From Elusimicrobiota bacterium (GTDB taxonomy: Bacteria > Elusimicrobiota > Elusimicrobia > Elusimicrobiales > Elusimicrobiaceae), in NCBI GenBank assembly GCA_023398295.1, contig JAEWSL010000010.1, positions 1-64,000 on the forward strand: a DNA stretch of 64,000 nt, read 5' to 3'. Positions 43,242 through 52,754 of the stretch are shown here, in pieces. How positions within the stretch are numbered: position 1 is the first letter of the stretch; every line of letters begins with the position of its first letter. The position numbers were made by a program, and so were the translations under genes. Under the pieces are notes generated by a model. The model did no database searches and was not told where the DNA came from. It saw only the letters and a program-made list of their open reading frames with translations.

Positions 43242-45010
43242 TATTTAACTCCGTAATACGCCTTTATAATCTGCCGCGCGACAGGCCCCGCGGCCGAAGC
43301 CCCGCCCTTGCCAAATTCCACAAAAACGGCAAAAGCCAAATCAGGCTCCTGCCCGGGGCGGGCGGCAAAACCCATAAACCAGCCGTGATCTTCTCCGTGC
43401 GGATTTTGCGCCGTACCCGTTTTGCCATAAACATCTATCCCTAAAACATGTGCGCTTCTGCCGGTGGCTTTGTCCACAACGCCCTTTAAGGCTTTGTGCA
43501 AAAGCTCAAAGAGGCCCGTCTTAAAACTAAGCTGAGAAATTAAATCCGGTTTGCCATCAAAAGTTATTTTGCCTTCCGGATTTACTATTTTCTCTATATA
43601 ATAAGGCCGCCAGATTGTGCCTTTGTTTGCAATTGCGGAGGCAAAAACAGCCATCTGCAAAGGCGTTAAAAGCAGTTCCCCCTGGCCTATTGATAAATTA
43701 AGAGTGTCGCCGCCGAACCAGTAAGTTCTCAGTCTTGCGCGTTTGCTGGGGCCGTAGATATTGCCGGATTTCTCGCCGGGAAGGTCAATGCCCGTCTGCC
43801 TGTCAAAGCGGAACATTCTCTCTATTTTCTCTATATGCGAAGCGCCTACTTTTAGGCCCAAATTATAAAAATAAATATCGCAGGACTGCGCCATGCCTTC
43901 AAGAAAATCTATATTCTCCCCGTGGATCTTCCAGTCCTTAAACTCCCTTCCGTTAAGATACATCTTGCCCGCGCAGGTTACCTTATCGTCAACGTCAAGG
44001 CGGCCTGTTTCATAAGCGGCAATGGAAGTTATTATTTTGAAAGGCGAAGCCGGCGGATAGAGGCCCTGTATGGCCAAATTATATTCTGGAATATTGGTTT
44101 TGTTTTGTTTATTTTCGTCCCCTCCGTCATCGTAGGGAACAAAAATATTCGGATCAAAATCCGGCGCTGACACCATAGCCAAAACAGCGCCTGTGCGCGG
44201 GTCTAAGACAACGACAGCCCCGTTCCCGGTGGGAGAATTTTTTATGCCTTCCTCCGCCGCTTTTTGCACGGTATAATTTATTGTTGTGTAGATATCTTCT
44301 CCGGCGCGGCCTTTATTGTCTTTTATTTTTTGTTTAACGCGGCCTTTATAGTCAACTTCCAGGAACAAGCCGCCGTCGCGGCCTTTTAATTCTTTTTCAT
44401 ATCTTTTCTCTATGCCGCTTTTGCCTATTTTATTGTTCAGACGGTAATTTTCGCTTTGCGAAAATTCGCGCCACGCCCTGTTGTCCATAGGGCCCATGTA
44501 ACCTAAAAGATGCGCCAAAAACGCGCCGCTGGGATAGGTTCTTTTACTTTCCTCAAGAAGATATAAACCGGGGTAATAAATTTGCAGTTCCGCAAAAGAA
44601 AAAACTTTCTGCGGAGATATGTTTTGCGCCAAGGCCGCCGCTTTGCCGCTTCTTATCGCTTTTTTAAGCTTGGATAAAATATCCTTCTGCTCAACGCCTA
44701 GATATTTGCCGACGTCCTGGGCAAAAGCGTCAAGAGCGGCGGGGCTCATTTCCTGCGTGGAGGGCAGATAGTATAAACTGAAAGCGGGGCTGTTTGTAGC
44801 AAGCGCAATCCCGCCGCTTGCAAATATCCTGCCGCGCGGCGCCGTCTGATATAAAATCTGCGTGCGGTTTTGCTCGGCGGCTTCGGTATATTTTTTGTGG
44901 GAGATAAGCTGTATGTCTATCATCTTAAAAGCTATTACGCCCGCAAAGAGAAAAACGAGCCAGAACAGTTTTTTAAGACGAACAGCGTCAAAACTTTTAT
45001 TTGTTCTCAT
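43241..45010 (-). CDS. mrdA: Penicillin-binding protein 2 (elongasome transpeptidase)
   Basis: A 589-residue class B penicillin-binding protein. One N-terminal transmembrane helix (about 12-30) anchors it to the inner membrane. A pedestal/dimerisation domain (about 50-220, with YPSGAFLAHLLGYMG) precedes the transpeptidase. The three active-site motifs are SPFK (S-x-x-K, with the acylated Ser), SCD in place of S-x-N, and KTGTAQ. It cross-links peptidoglycan together with RodA. Its start overlaps mreD by 14 bp and it overlaps rodA by 1 bp. Confidence 0.95.
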   Translation of the reverse strand: MRTNKSFDAVRLKKLFWLVFLFAGVIAFKMIDIQLISHKKYTEAAEQNRTQILYQTAPRGRIFASGGIALATNSPAFSLYYLPSTQEMSPAALDAFAQDVGKYLGVEQKDILSKLKKAIRSGKAAALAQNISPQKVFSFAELQIYYPGLYLLEESKRTYPSGAFLAHLLGYMGPMDNRAWREFSQSENYRLNNKIGKSGIEKRYEKELKGRDGGLFLEVDYKGRVKQKIKDNKGRAGEDIYTTINYTVQKAAEEGIKNSPTGNGAVVVLDPRTGAVLAMVSAPDFDPNIFVPYDDGGDENKQNKTNIPEYNLAIQGLYPPASPFKIITSIAAYETGRLDVDDKVTCAGKMYLNGREFKDWKIHGENIDFLEGMAQSCDIYFYNLGLKVGASHIEKIERMFRFDRQTGIDLPGEKSGNIYGPSKRARLRTYWFGGDTLNLSIGQGELLLTPLQMAVFASAIANKGTIWRPYYIEKIVNPEGKITFDGKPDLISQLSFKTGLFELLHKALKGVVDKATGRSAHVLGIDVYGKTGTAQNPHGEDHGWFMGFAARPGQEPDLAFAVFVEFGKGGASAAGPVARQIIKAYYGVK

Positions 45011-45494
45011 TAGTTAACTTACCAACGGCAAAATATTTTGTCACCAAAAGATAAGCGGCCGGCAAAAGCAAACCGCTTAAAAGAGAGCCGAAAATCAAAC
45101 TCTTAAATCCCTGCCAGATAAAAACCCCGCTGAAAATAAAACCCAAAACACCGTAAGTTAAAACGCAAAAGATATTAAGGCATACGGTAATTACAAATTG
45201 CGGGCCGATATCCTTAAAGTCAATTTTATCGTCAATGCGGTAAAATAAAAACAGCATCAGGGTAAACACTAAAGCGTTTGCGCCAAAAAGCATAGTGCCG
45301 AAAAAATCCAAAAACAAACCGCTTATAAAAGCAAATATATACCCGCCCAGCTCGCTTAAAGCGCAGGCCATTATCAGCGAAAAAACAAACATAACCCCCA
45401 CCGTTACGCCGAGCGGGGAAAAAAGCTCCACCGCTATCCAGTGCGCTACGGTAGCCAAAATAAAAATAGCAAAACATTTAAGAAATTTGATCAT
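44997..45494 (-). CDS. mreD: Rod shape-determining protein MreD
   Basis: A 165-residue hydrophobic protein with about five transmembrane helices, the expected size and topology of MreD. Low sequence conservation is normal in the family; the assignment rests on GLFLDFFGTMLFGANALVF-type residues (about 59-77) and on its place between mreC (4-bp overlap) and mrdA (14-bp overlap). It is a membrane component of the elongasome. Confidence 0.9.
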   Translation of the reverse strand: MIKFLKCFAIFILATVAHWIAVELFSPLGVTVGVMFVFSLIMACALSELGGYIFAFISGLFLDFFGTMLFGANALVFTLMLFLFYRIDDKIDFKDIGPQFVITVCLNIFCVLTYGVLGFIFSGVFIWQGFKSLIFGSLLSGLLLPAAYLLVTKYFAVGKLTNENK

Positions 45495-46390
45495 TTCTTT
45501 AAGTCCTCTTTGGCTTTGCCGGCTTTAATTTTTTTATCCGCTCCGCCCGCGGGAAAAATAAGAACTTCTTTTATGTCCGACGGTTTTGCCGCGGGCGTTA
45601 TGTAAAAACTGAGAGAAGTCGGGGTGCGCCCCTCCTCTTCGGCTACGGCGGGGCCGATTTCGCCTATCAAAAGACCGTCGGGGAAAAGCGCGCTTGAAGC
45701 GGAAGCAAAAATTTTATCGCCCTCTTTAACCTGGGCGCCAAGCGGCAGATACTTTATGGTAACAAGCCCATCCTGCGTCCCGCCGACGAGCCCTTCGGCC
45801 ATAGAAGGCGCTACGTACGCGGCGGAAAAAAATTCTTCGTCGTTAAGAAGTAAAATCTTTGCCGTTTTGGGCGTAACCTCAATTACATTGCCCGCCAAAG
45901 CAAACACGCCGTCCTCAATTGCGCCGGCAGGCGCGCGCAGTTCTATGCCGTCGTCAGCCCCTTTTACGACTATAACAGTGCTTCTTCTTGAGGGCTCTCT
46001 ATACGCAACTCGCGCCCAGAGGCCGCCCCATTTTTCCTGCGGGTTTAAGAGTAAAAGTTCGGTAAGTCTTTCGTTTTCCTTTTCCAGCACGGCCGCGCGG
46101 GAGTTTTGCACCTGGAGTTCCGAAATCTGCTCTTTAAGGCGGTTATTTTCCGTAGCGACTTCAAGAAGCGAGCGCGCCGATTGTTGCGCGCCGTTAAGAT
46201 ATTCCATAGCGCCATGCGCGGCGCGCAGCTGTGGTATAAAAACGTAAGAGAGCACCGCCCGAAGAGAGTTTATCGGCCCTTCTAAAGGCAGCAGCATAAG
46301 CACTAAAGCCAAAGCGGCAAACACAGAGGGTAGTATTTTTGAGTAGCCTCTTTCCTGCGCGCTTAATTTTTTTGTGCGTTTTTCCTGCAT
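45491..46390 (-). CDS. mreC: Rod shape-determining protein MreC
   Basis: A 299-residue elongasome scaffold: a short cytoplasmic tail rich in Lys, one transmembrane helix (about 22-40), a coiled coil (about 65-110, ENNRLKEQISELQVQN) and two beta-barrel subdomains ending near residue 270. GGTQDGLVTIKYLPLGAQVKEGD (residues about 208-230) is the typical second-barrel region. A Lys-rich tail follows. It is the first gene of the cluster here. mreB, usually just upstream, is absent; a DUF3089 hydrolase lies 20 bp upstream instead. Confidence 0.93.
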   Translation of the reverse strand: MQEKRTKKLSAQERGYSKILPSVFAALALVLMLLPLEGPINSLRAVLSYVFIPQLRAAHGAMEYLNGAQQSARSLLEVATENNRLKEQISELQVQNSRAAVLEKENERLTELLLLNPQEKWGGLWARVAYREPSRRSTVIVVKGADDGIELRAPAGAIEDGVFALAGNVIEVTPKTAKILLLNDEEFFSAAYVAPSMAEGLVGGTQDGLVTIKYLPLGAQVKEGDKIFASASSALFPDGLLIGEIGPAVAEEEGRTPTSLSFYITPAAKPSDIKEVLIFPAGGADKKIKAGKAKEDLKK

Positions 46391-46410
46391 ACAACGCTCC
46401 GCTTTACTTA

Positions 46411-47475
46411 TTATTTATGCTCTTTCTTATAGCTTTTTATGCGGCGGGCCGCATTCTCTTTAAGATTGTTGAAGAAAAATCTGTAATCGTACATATGCAA
46501 AACGCCCGCGGGGAAAAAGCCTTCATTTGCGTTATATTTAGACGTGTCAACTTCAACGACCAAGGCGTTTGTGCCCTCTTCAAGCCGCGCGGTTTTGAAA
46601 GGTTTTTCCTCTCCCTCCACAACGCCGGTTTCGCTGTTATATATAATCCCGCCTTTATACTGGCTTTTTTTGCTGGGTTTTCCGTCGGTTCGCCAATTTA
46701 CGGGGTTAATTGCCTGCGCGTCTTTGCGCAAAAGGAAAGAATATCCGCTGTTTGGCAGCTCGGTGTTATAAGAGATTATAACTCCGGTGTCTTTTGGCCC
46801 TTTTGCCATTTTCAAAAAAGGATATTTTTCCAAATCCTCTTTGGTAACCGACCAGCCCACAATATAGGCCGCCACAAGTTTATCCTGAAGTTTTTTATCG
46901 GCAAATCGCTGCTCCATAATATTTTTTATCATCATGGAGCCCTGGCTGAACCCCATCAAAATAAACGGGCGGCCGTTATTGTAATGCTGCAGATAATAAT
47001 CAAAAGCTTTAAGCGTATCCTGATAGGGAATTGAAAGGAAATTGGCAAGGCTGTTATCGTCAAGCTTGACGACTTCTATGGAGCCGCTTCTGTAATACGG
47101 CGCGTAAATGTTAACTTTATCGCCGGCAAGGGCGGTGTTGAAATTTATATAATTTACGGCGTTTTTCTTTGAGGCTTCGTCGTTAAAATTCTGATATTCA
47201 AGTCCGTTCCCCCCGAAGATAGTGGGATAAACGTAAAAGACGTCTATATCCTGGGGCTCCTGCCCGAGGGCGGGAAGTTTAAGCCAATACTTTTCCTCGC
47301 CGTAGCGCGGCGCGGAAGGGATAGCGTATGTCTTGAAAGTCTGAGATGCCGAAGCGGCAACCGCAGACGGCGCGCTTTGCGTTGAAACCGCCGTTGTCTG
47401 CGCGTAAAGCGCCGGCAAAAGCAGCAGGACAAAAGATAAACATAAATTTAATTTGGCGTTAAAAAATTTCTTCAT
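46411..47475 (-). CDS. DUF3089 alpha/beta-hydrolase, exported
   Basis: A 354-residue exported alpha/beta-hydrolase of the DUF3089 family. A signal peptide (about 1-26) is followed by a short Ala/Ser/Thr linker. The catalytic domain has DVFYVYPTIFGGNG, NIYAPYYRSGS and the nucleophile elbow ILMGFSQGS. The substrate is unknown; a lipase or esterase activity is likely by fold. I set the start at 47475 because an AGAGGGG site lies just upstream in the gap after lepA. The longer frame from 47535 would overlap lepA by 50 bp. It is 11 bp past the lepA stop and just before mreC. Confidence 0.85.
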   Translation of the reverse strand: MKKFFNAKLNLCLSFVLLLLPALYAQTTAVSTQSAPSAVAASASQTFKTYAIPSAPRYGEEKYWLKLPALGQEPQDIDVFYVYPTIFGGNGLEYQNFNDEASKKNAVNYINFNTALAGDKVNIYAPYYRSGSIEVVKLDDNSLANFLSIPYQDTLKAFDYYLQHYNNGRPFILMGFSQGSMMIKNIMEQRFADKKLQDKLVAAYIVGWSVTKEDLEKYPFLKMAKGPKDTGVIISYNTELPNSGYSFLLRKDAQAINPVNWRTDGKPSKKSQYKGGIIYNSETGVVEGEEKPFKTARLEEGTNALVVEVDTSKYNANEGFFPAGVLHMYDYRFFFNNLKENAARRIKSYKKEHK

Positions 47476-47485
47476 GTAACCCCTC

Positions 47486-49306
47486 TTATTCCTCAATTTT
47501 AAGCATAGCGATGAAAGCTTCCTGCGGGATATCAACGCTGCCGATGCTCTTCATTCTTTTCTTGCCTTCTTTTTGTTTCTCAAGCAATTTTCTTTTGCGC
47601 GTAATATCGCCGCCGTAGCATTTTGCTATAACGTCTTTGCGAAAGGCGGCAATGGTTTCGCGCGCAATAATTTTGCCGTTTACGCGCGCCTGCACGGCCA
47701 CCTCAAACTGCTGCCGGCCGATAAGTTCTTTTAACTTTTCGCACAAAAGCCGTCCGCGCGTAAGGGCTTTGTCTTTATGCGTTACCACGGAAAGCGCGTC
47801 AACCGGACTGCCGTGTATAAGCACTTCCATCAAAACGACGTCGCTGCTGCGGTAATCGGCAATTTCGTAATCAAAAGAAGCATATCCTTTTGACACGGAC
47901 TTTAACTTATTATAGAAATCTATCACCATTTCCGCCATAGGCATATAATAGTTTATCATAACGCGCGAACTTGAAAGATGCTCCAGGCTTATATAAACGC
48001 CGCGCTTTTCTTTAAGCAACGTCATAACGCCGTCCATATAGACAATCGGCGTCACGATTTTTATTTTTATGGAAGGCTCTTTTATGTCAATTATATCGCC
48101 GTGCGGAGGAAAGTTCGCCGGATTATCTATCCATTTATAGCCGCCGCCTGCGTCGGCCAGGGCGGAAAGTTCCTGCGGATGCGTTTTGCGCAAAGTAAAC
48201 TTTACCTGATAAATAACGTTGGGGCTGGTGGCAATCAGAGAAAGGCCAAATTCCCTCTCAAGCCTTTCTTTTACTATCTCTATATGCAAAATCCCCATAA
48301 AACCAAGACGAAAACCAAAACCCAAAGCTTTGGAAACTTCGCTTTGATAACTGAAAGAACTGTCCGACAAGTTTAATTTCTCAAGAGCGGTCCTAAGCAG
48401 CGGATAATCGGTTGTTTCAATTGGGAAAATGCTGGCAAAAACTACAGGTTTTGCCTCGCTGTAGCCGTGCAGCGGCGTTTTTGCGGGCTCGTCGGCAAGC
48501 GTAACGGTATCGCCCACCTGCACCTGATGGATATCTTTTATGCCCGCAATAATATACCCCACTTCGCCGCACTGGAGGCCCTGGCATTTTTCAAGCTTAG
48601 GCGTCATATAGCCGACTTCTTCTATCTTGGAAGTAAAGCCCGAGGCCATTAATTTCAAAGTCTGCCCCGCTTTTATTTTGCCGTCCATAAGCCGCACGTA
48701 AACTATGACGCCGCGAAAAGAATCGTAAAAAGAATCAAAAATCAAAGCGCGCGTTTTGCCCTCGGGCTCGCCTTTGGGAGCGGGCACGTCTTTTACGATA
48801 CGCTCAATTAAATGCTCTACGCCAAGACCGGTTTTGGCGCTTACCCTTTCTGCCGAAAGAGGCTCTTTAAGGACTTCCCAAATCTGCTCTTCGGCGACAT
48901 CGGCGTCGCTTTGATTTAGGTCCACCTTATTTATAACCGGTATTATTTTAAGGCCGAGGCTTTGCGCCAGATGCGCGTGAGCCACCGTCTGCGCTTCAAC
49001 GCCCTGAGAGGCGTCTACAAGAAGCAAAACCCCCTCGCACGCGCGAAGGGAGCGCGCCACTTCGTAGGAAAAATCAACATGGCCCGGCGTGTCAATTAAA
49101 TTGAGGATATAATCTTTATATTTTATGCGCACGGCCTTTGCTTTGATGGTAATGCCGCGCTCGCGCTCAAGATCCATACCGTCAAGCAGCTGCGCCTGCA
49201 TTTTGCGATGCTCTACGGTGCCGGTATCTTCCAAAATACGGTCCGATAATGTTGTTTTGCCATGGTCTATGTGCGCGACTATGGAGAAATTGCGTATCTT
49301 TTTCAT
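47486..49306 (-). CDS. lepA: Elongation factor 4 (LepA)
   Basis: A translational GTPase of 606 residues that back-translocates or remodels ribosomes. G1 is AHIDHGKTT, G3 DTPGHVDF, G4 NKVD and G5 in VSAKTGLGV. Domains II, III and V follow, as does the LepA-specific C-terminal domain with YGGDITRKRKLLEKQKEGKK. The start at 49306 (ATG) is chosen instead of the upstream TTG at 49318, and it fits the standard length. It follows ptsI with 15 bp between them and may share the PTS operon transcript. Confidence 0.96.
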   Translation of the reverse strand: MKKIRNFSIVAHIDHGKTTLSDRILEDTGTVEHRKMQAQLLDGMDLERERGITIKAKAVRIKYKDYILNLIDTPGHVDFSYEVARSLRACEGVLLLVDASQGVEAQTVAHAHLAQSLGLKIIPVINKVDLNQSDADVAEEQIWEVLKEPLSAERVSAKTGLGVEHLIERIVKDVPAPKGEPEGKTRALIFDSFYDSFRGVIVYVRLMDGKIKAGQTLKLMASGFTSKIEEVGYMTPKLEKCQGLQCGEVGYIIAGIKDIHQVQVGDTVTLADEPAKTPLHGYSEAKPVVFASIFPIETTDYPLLRTALEKLNLSDSSFSYQSEVSKALGFGFRLGFMGILHIEIVKERLEREFGLSLIATSPNVIYQVKFTLRKTHPQELSALADAGGGYKWIDNPANFPPHGDIIDIKEPSIKIKIVTPIVYMDGVMTLLKEKRGVYISLEHLSSSRVMINYYMPMAEMVIDFYNKLKSVSKGYASFDYEIADYRSSDVVLMEVLIHGSPVDALSVVTHKDKALTRGRLLCEKLKELIGRQQFEVAVQARVNGKIIARETIAAFRKDVIAKCYGGDITRKRKLLEKQKEGKKRMKSIGSVDIPQEAFIAMLKIEE

Positions 49307-49321
49307 CTGATTAAGCAAAGC

Positions 49322-51046
49322 CTAAAAATTTTCTTTGAGTTTTCTGATTTCAGAAGAGCTTGTGAGCAATATGGCCGCCTGGGCCAAATTGGAACAATCT
49401 TTGAAATTCAAATTTCTTAAGGTGTTCTTTATCCTAAGAAACATTACGGTTGAAACCGATAAAATATCCACACCCAGTCCTACCAAAAAAGGTATCATCT
49501 CCGGATCGGAGGCCATCTCCCCGCAAATGCTTACGGGTTTTCCTTTCTTGCGCGCCGCTTGAATAACGAAATTTATAACGCGCAAAACGGCCGGATGGTA
49601 GGGATCATATAAATCGGCCACCTCTTGATTTACCCTGTCAACGGCGATAAGATATTGAATTAAATCGTTTGTGCCTATGGAAACAAAATCCACTTCCGCC
49701 AGTATGCCGTCCATGGTAAGCGCAGCCGAGGGCACTTCTATCATAGCTCCCGTTTCAATAGGGTGCCGCGGTATTATGTTTTTTGAAGCCGTTTCGGCAA
49801 GCACTTCCTTAAAAATTCCGTTTACAATTTTTATCTCCTCAACGGAAGAAACCATGGGTATCATCATCTTAACGCGCGCAGGCACCTCCGAGGCGGTCCT
49901 TATTATGGCGCGCATCTGCGTGCGCATAAGAGAAGGATATTTCAAAAACAGTCTTATGCCGCGGCAGCCCATAAAGGGATTGTCTTCTTCGCTGGGCCTG
50001 GAAAGGCCAAACTGCGCGATTTTATCTCCGCCTAAATCGGCAAGGCGTATGGTAAAAGGACGCAAATCAAAATGAAGAGCCGCTTTTTTATATATGGAAA
50101 CCTGCTCGTCCTCACCTGGCGGCAGGTAGCGGTCCATATAAATAAATTCTGTGCGCAGCAGACCCAACCCGTCGGAGCGAAAAGGCACTTCCCCCTTAAA
50201 TTCCTGCCGCGGGTCGTAGTTGAGATATAATGTAACTTTATGCCCGTCTTTTGTAACGTTGGGAAGAGCGCTTATATCTTGCAAAGAAATTTCTTTCTGT
50301 AAAAACAAAACCTGTTTTTGTCTGTATTCTTTTAGAGTTTTATCATCGGGGCTTATGATTATTTTGCCTTCCTCGCCGTCTACGATAATAAGGTCGTTTT
50401 GCTTAGTCTGCTCGGCCGCGGCGCAAAGACCGACAACCGCAGGCATCTGCATGCTTTGCGCCAAAATGGCGGTATGACTAGTTTTACCGCCGACGTCGGT
50501 TACAAAACCCAAAACATTTTTGCTGCTTAAACGCAAGGTGTCGGAGGGAAATAAATTATGCGCTATTACCACCGAAGGCTGCTTTATGCCGCTGAACTTA
50601 TTTTGCTTTTTTTGCGTAAGATTCTCAAAAAGGCTTTTGGCGACGTCGGCCAGGTCAAATTTCCGCTCTCTGAAAAAATCGTTTTTTATGGAGTCAAAAT
50701 GCCGCATGGCTTCCTGCACGCAGACGTAAAGGGCGTACTCCGCATTTAATTTTTCTTTTTCAATTTTCTTCTTTACGTTTTGATTTAAGACGGGATCTTT
50801 CAAAATCGCTTTATGCGCCTGCAAAAGTTTTGCATAATCGTTGCCGAAAAGCTCTTTTACCTTGCTTTCCGTTTTAGTAAACTCTTCGTAAGTCTTATCT
50901 ATCGCCGCGGAGTAGCGGCGCAGTTCTACCTGCACGTCGGCGGGAGCGACGGGACGGTTTTCGGTCATAACGGCATCGGGGGCCACCACGTAGGCGGGGC
51001 CTATGGCTATACCGGGAGAAGCCGCTATGCCTTTTAAGACTATCAT
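49322..51046 (-). CDS. ptsI: PTS phosphoenolpyruvate-protein phosphotransferase (enzyme I)
   Basis: Enzyme I of the phosphotransferase system; takes phosphate from PEP and passes it to HPr. At 574 residues it has the usual length. The phosphorylated His lies in GGKTSHTAILAQ near residue 191. PEP-binding motifs include LLRTEFIYMDR, MIPMVSSVEEI and FVSIGTNDLIQY, with the catalytic Cys in VSICGEMASDP. It overlaps ptsH by 4 bp and closes the EII-HPr-EI block of the operon. Confidence 0.96.
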   Translation of the reverse strand: MIVLKGIAASPGIAIGPAYVVAPDAVMTENRPVAPADVQVELRRYSAAIDKTYEEFTKTESKVKELFGNDYAKLLQAHKAILKDPVLNQNVKKKIEKEKLNAEYALYVCVQEAMRHFDSIKNDFFRERKFDLADVAKSLFENLTQKKQNKFSGIKQPSVVIAHNLFPSDTLRLSSKNVLGFVTDVGGKTSHTAILAQSMQMPAVVGLCAAAEQTKQNDLIIVDGEEGKIIISPDDKTLKEYRQKQVLFLQKEISLQDISALPNVTKDGHKVTLYLNYDPRQEFKGEVPFRSDGLGLLRTEFIYMDRYLPPGEDEQVSIYKKAALHFDLRPFTIRLADLGGDKIAQFGLSRPSEEDNPFMGCRGIRLFLKYPSLMRTQMRAIIRTASEVPARVKMMIPMVSSVEEIKIVNGIFKEVLAETASKNIIPRHPIETGAMIEVPSAALTMDGILAEVDFVSIGTNDLIQYLIAVDRVNQEVADLYDPYHPAVLRVINFVIQAARKKGKPVSICGEMASDPEMIPFLVGLGVDILSVSTVMFLRIKNTLRNLNFKDCSNLAQAAILLTSSSEIRKLKENF

Positions 51047-51312
51047 TTATCCTCCTCCGCAATCTTGCCAAAGACGGACTTTAAGCTTTCAAAAGCATCT
51101 TTCTCATCCTCTCCTTTGATGATAAGCTTAATCAAAGAGCCCTGCTCGGCCGCCAGCATCATTATGCCCATAATGCTTTTGGCGTTTACTTCCATCTCGT
51201 CTTTAAGGATGAAAACGTCGCTCTTAAAACGGCCCGCGTCTTGCGCTATCATGGCGGCCGGCCTTGCGTGGATACCAAGTCTGTTAACTATTTTTATATC
51301 TTCTTCTATCAC
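51043..51312 (-). CDS. ptsH: Phosphocarrier protein HPr
   Basis: An 89-residue HPr. His15, in RLGIHARPA, receives phosphate from EI. Ser46, in AKSIMGIMML, is the regulatory site for HPr kinase/phosphorylase, and hprK is in the same operon, so both phosphorylation modes are expected. It is 10 bp downstream of the EIID gene and overlaps ptsI by 4 bp. Confidence 0.96.
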   Translation of the reverse strand: MIEEDIKIVNRLGIHARPAAMIAQDAGRFKSDVFILKDEMEVNAKSIMGIMMLAAEQGSLIKLIIKGEDEKDAFESLKSVFGKIAEEDK

Positions 51313-51322
51313 TTATCCCCCG

Positions 51323-52138
51323 TCAGGCGATGAAAGAAGCCAGCGCAAAAAGCACCGTGCCGGAAATATAAAGGACTATGCTCGGCATATTAAGCTTCTT
51401 CATAAATATCGTCAAAATTACAAAAGCCAAAAGCAAAGAGGCTTTCATAATCGTATCGGCGTCGACAACCGTGCCCTTAAAACGCGAATAAACTCCGTAG
51501 GCAAATAAAGCCAGCGTAAACAACTGTCCCAAAGTTTTAAGAAAAGAAATTGCTTTGTTCCAGTTCAGGTTTATAAGCCCGTAAAAATTATTTTCCGTGC
51601 CGTTGTAGCCGTCGTAAAACCCTTTTGCGCGGATAGCAAAAGCCGGTATGTCGTAAATTAAAAGAGAGCTTATCAAAGCCAACAGAATTATAAAAAGCGT
51701 TTCCTTGGTAGGGCCGCTGTCATGCAAAATTTGTATCTGTCCGGCAAATAAAACAAATATGCAGATTACAAGAGAAAGAGGTTTTAACACAGCCCAAAAA
51801 AGCCTGTCCCCCAAAGAGGCGGCCGTATTGGCGGTGCTGGCGCGGATTATGCGCCACTCTCTTTCCTCCTGATAAAAATTAAGCTTCGTGCAGACGGAAA
51901 GTTTTTCCTCCTGCTTAAGCATGGCGCCTATGCTGTAGAGGCTCATTACGGGATTGCAGTTAAAGCCTTCCAGATTACGCGCCAAAGCGCGCTTATAAAG
52001 AAGTTCATTCTTCTGATAAATAATGCGCAAAGCGGGCCGAACTATATGCAGCACCCCGATGTTTTGGAATTTGGCGTAATTCCAAAAACTTTGCAAGAAA
52101 AGGCTTCTAAAAACTACCGAGCGAGGTTCAACGTACAT
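51323..52138 (-). CDS. PTS mannose-family EIID component
   Basis: A 271-residue membrane protein of the mannose/fructose/sorbose PTS family, forming the transport channel with EIIC. Family signs are FLQSFWNYAKFQNIGVLHIV at the start, and MLKQEEKLSVCTKLNFYQEE (up to 20 residues). There are several C-terminal hydrophobic helices. EIIC is 4 bp upstream. The sugar carried cannot be read from sequence. Confidence 0.88.
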   Translation of the reverse strand: MYVEPRSVVFRSLFLQSFWNYAKFQNIGVLHIVRPALRIIYQKNELLYKRALARNLEGFNCNPVMSLYSIGAMLKQEEKLSVCTKLNFYQEEREWRIIRASTANTAASLGDRLFWAVLKPLSLVICIFVLFAGQIQILHDSGPTKETLFIILLALISSLLIYDIPAFAIRAKGFYDGYNGTENNFYGLINLNWNKAISFLKTLGQLFTLALFAYGVYSRFKGTVVDADTIMKASLLLAFVILTIFMKKLNMPSIVLYISGTVLFALASFIA

Positions 52139-52142
52139 AAAT

Positions 52143-52754
52143 TTAGTCCTCCTTAAGCTTTGAGCTAAATGAGATAAACAGCACCGAAAGCCCTATCCAC
52201 GGCACCACAAAGTAAGAGAACTTAAAAGCTATATGTATTTTTTGAGGAATATCTTCGTCAAAATAAGCAAACAACGGGCCTATTAAAGTGCAAACCGCCA
52301 CCAGGAAAAGCAAAACGGCCAGGAATTGGAAGATAAGGCTCTGCGCCAAAACGGCGCCCGTGCTTGTTTTGCCTTCCAGAAGCGCTTTTTCCACCACGGG
52401 AAGTATGCGCGTGCGGAATTTTCTTAACCCTTTCTCCAGAAAACTGAAAAGTATTCCCGTCATGATGCCGGCAAAAAAAGCAAAATAAATATCCATGGCA
52501 AAGAAATGCGCCAGCAAAACCGCGCTGCCCGCGCTTATAGCCCCGCTGGGCGGCACAACCCCGCCGACCGGAATAAAGTCAAGATAAATAAGTTCCGTAA
52601 AAATGCCGAGTTGGAGGCCCAAAAATAAATCTCCGCTGAACATGCCCAGCAAAGCCCCCGCCACTATGGGGCGCGAAATCAACACCTGCCCCACATAAGT
52701 AACGTCCAGTTCCAAAAATGCCAGCAAAGCGCAAAGCAATATTAGTTGTAACAT
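52143..52754 (-). CDS. PTS mannose-family EIIC component
   Basis: A 203-residue polytopic membrane protein with about 5-6 helices, shorter than E. coli ManY (266). Typical stretches are ISRPIVAGALLGMFSGDLFL and EIIC-type LGIFTELIYLDFIPVGGVVPP (residues about 50-70), with GAISAGSAVLLA after them. It overlaps EIIB by one base and is followed by EIID after 4 bp. The short form is commonly seen in PTS operons of deep-branching bacteria that also carry hprK and rapZ. Confidence 0.88.
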   Translation of the reverse strand: MLQLILLCALLAFLELDVTYVGQVLISRPIVAGALLGMFSGDLFLGLQLGIFTELIYLDFIPVGGVVPPSGAISAGSAVLLAHFFAMDIYFAFFAGIMTGILFSFLEKGLRKFRTRILPVVEKALLEGKTSTGAVLAQSLIFQFLAVLLFLVAVCTLIGPLFAYFDEDIPQKIHIAFKFSYFVVPWIGLSVLFISFSSKLKED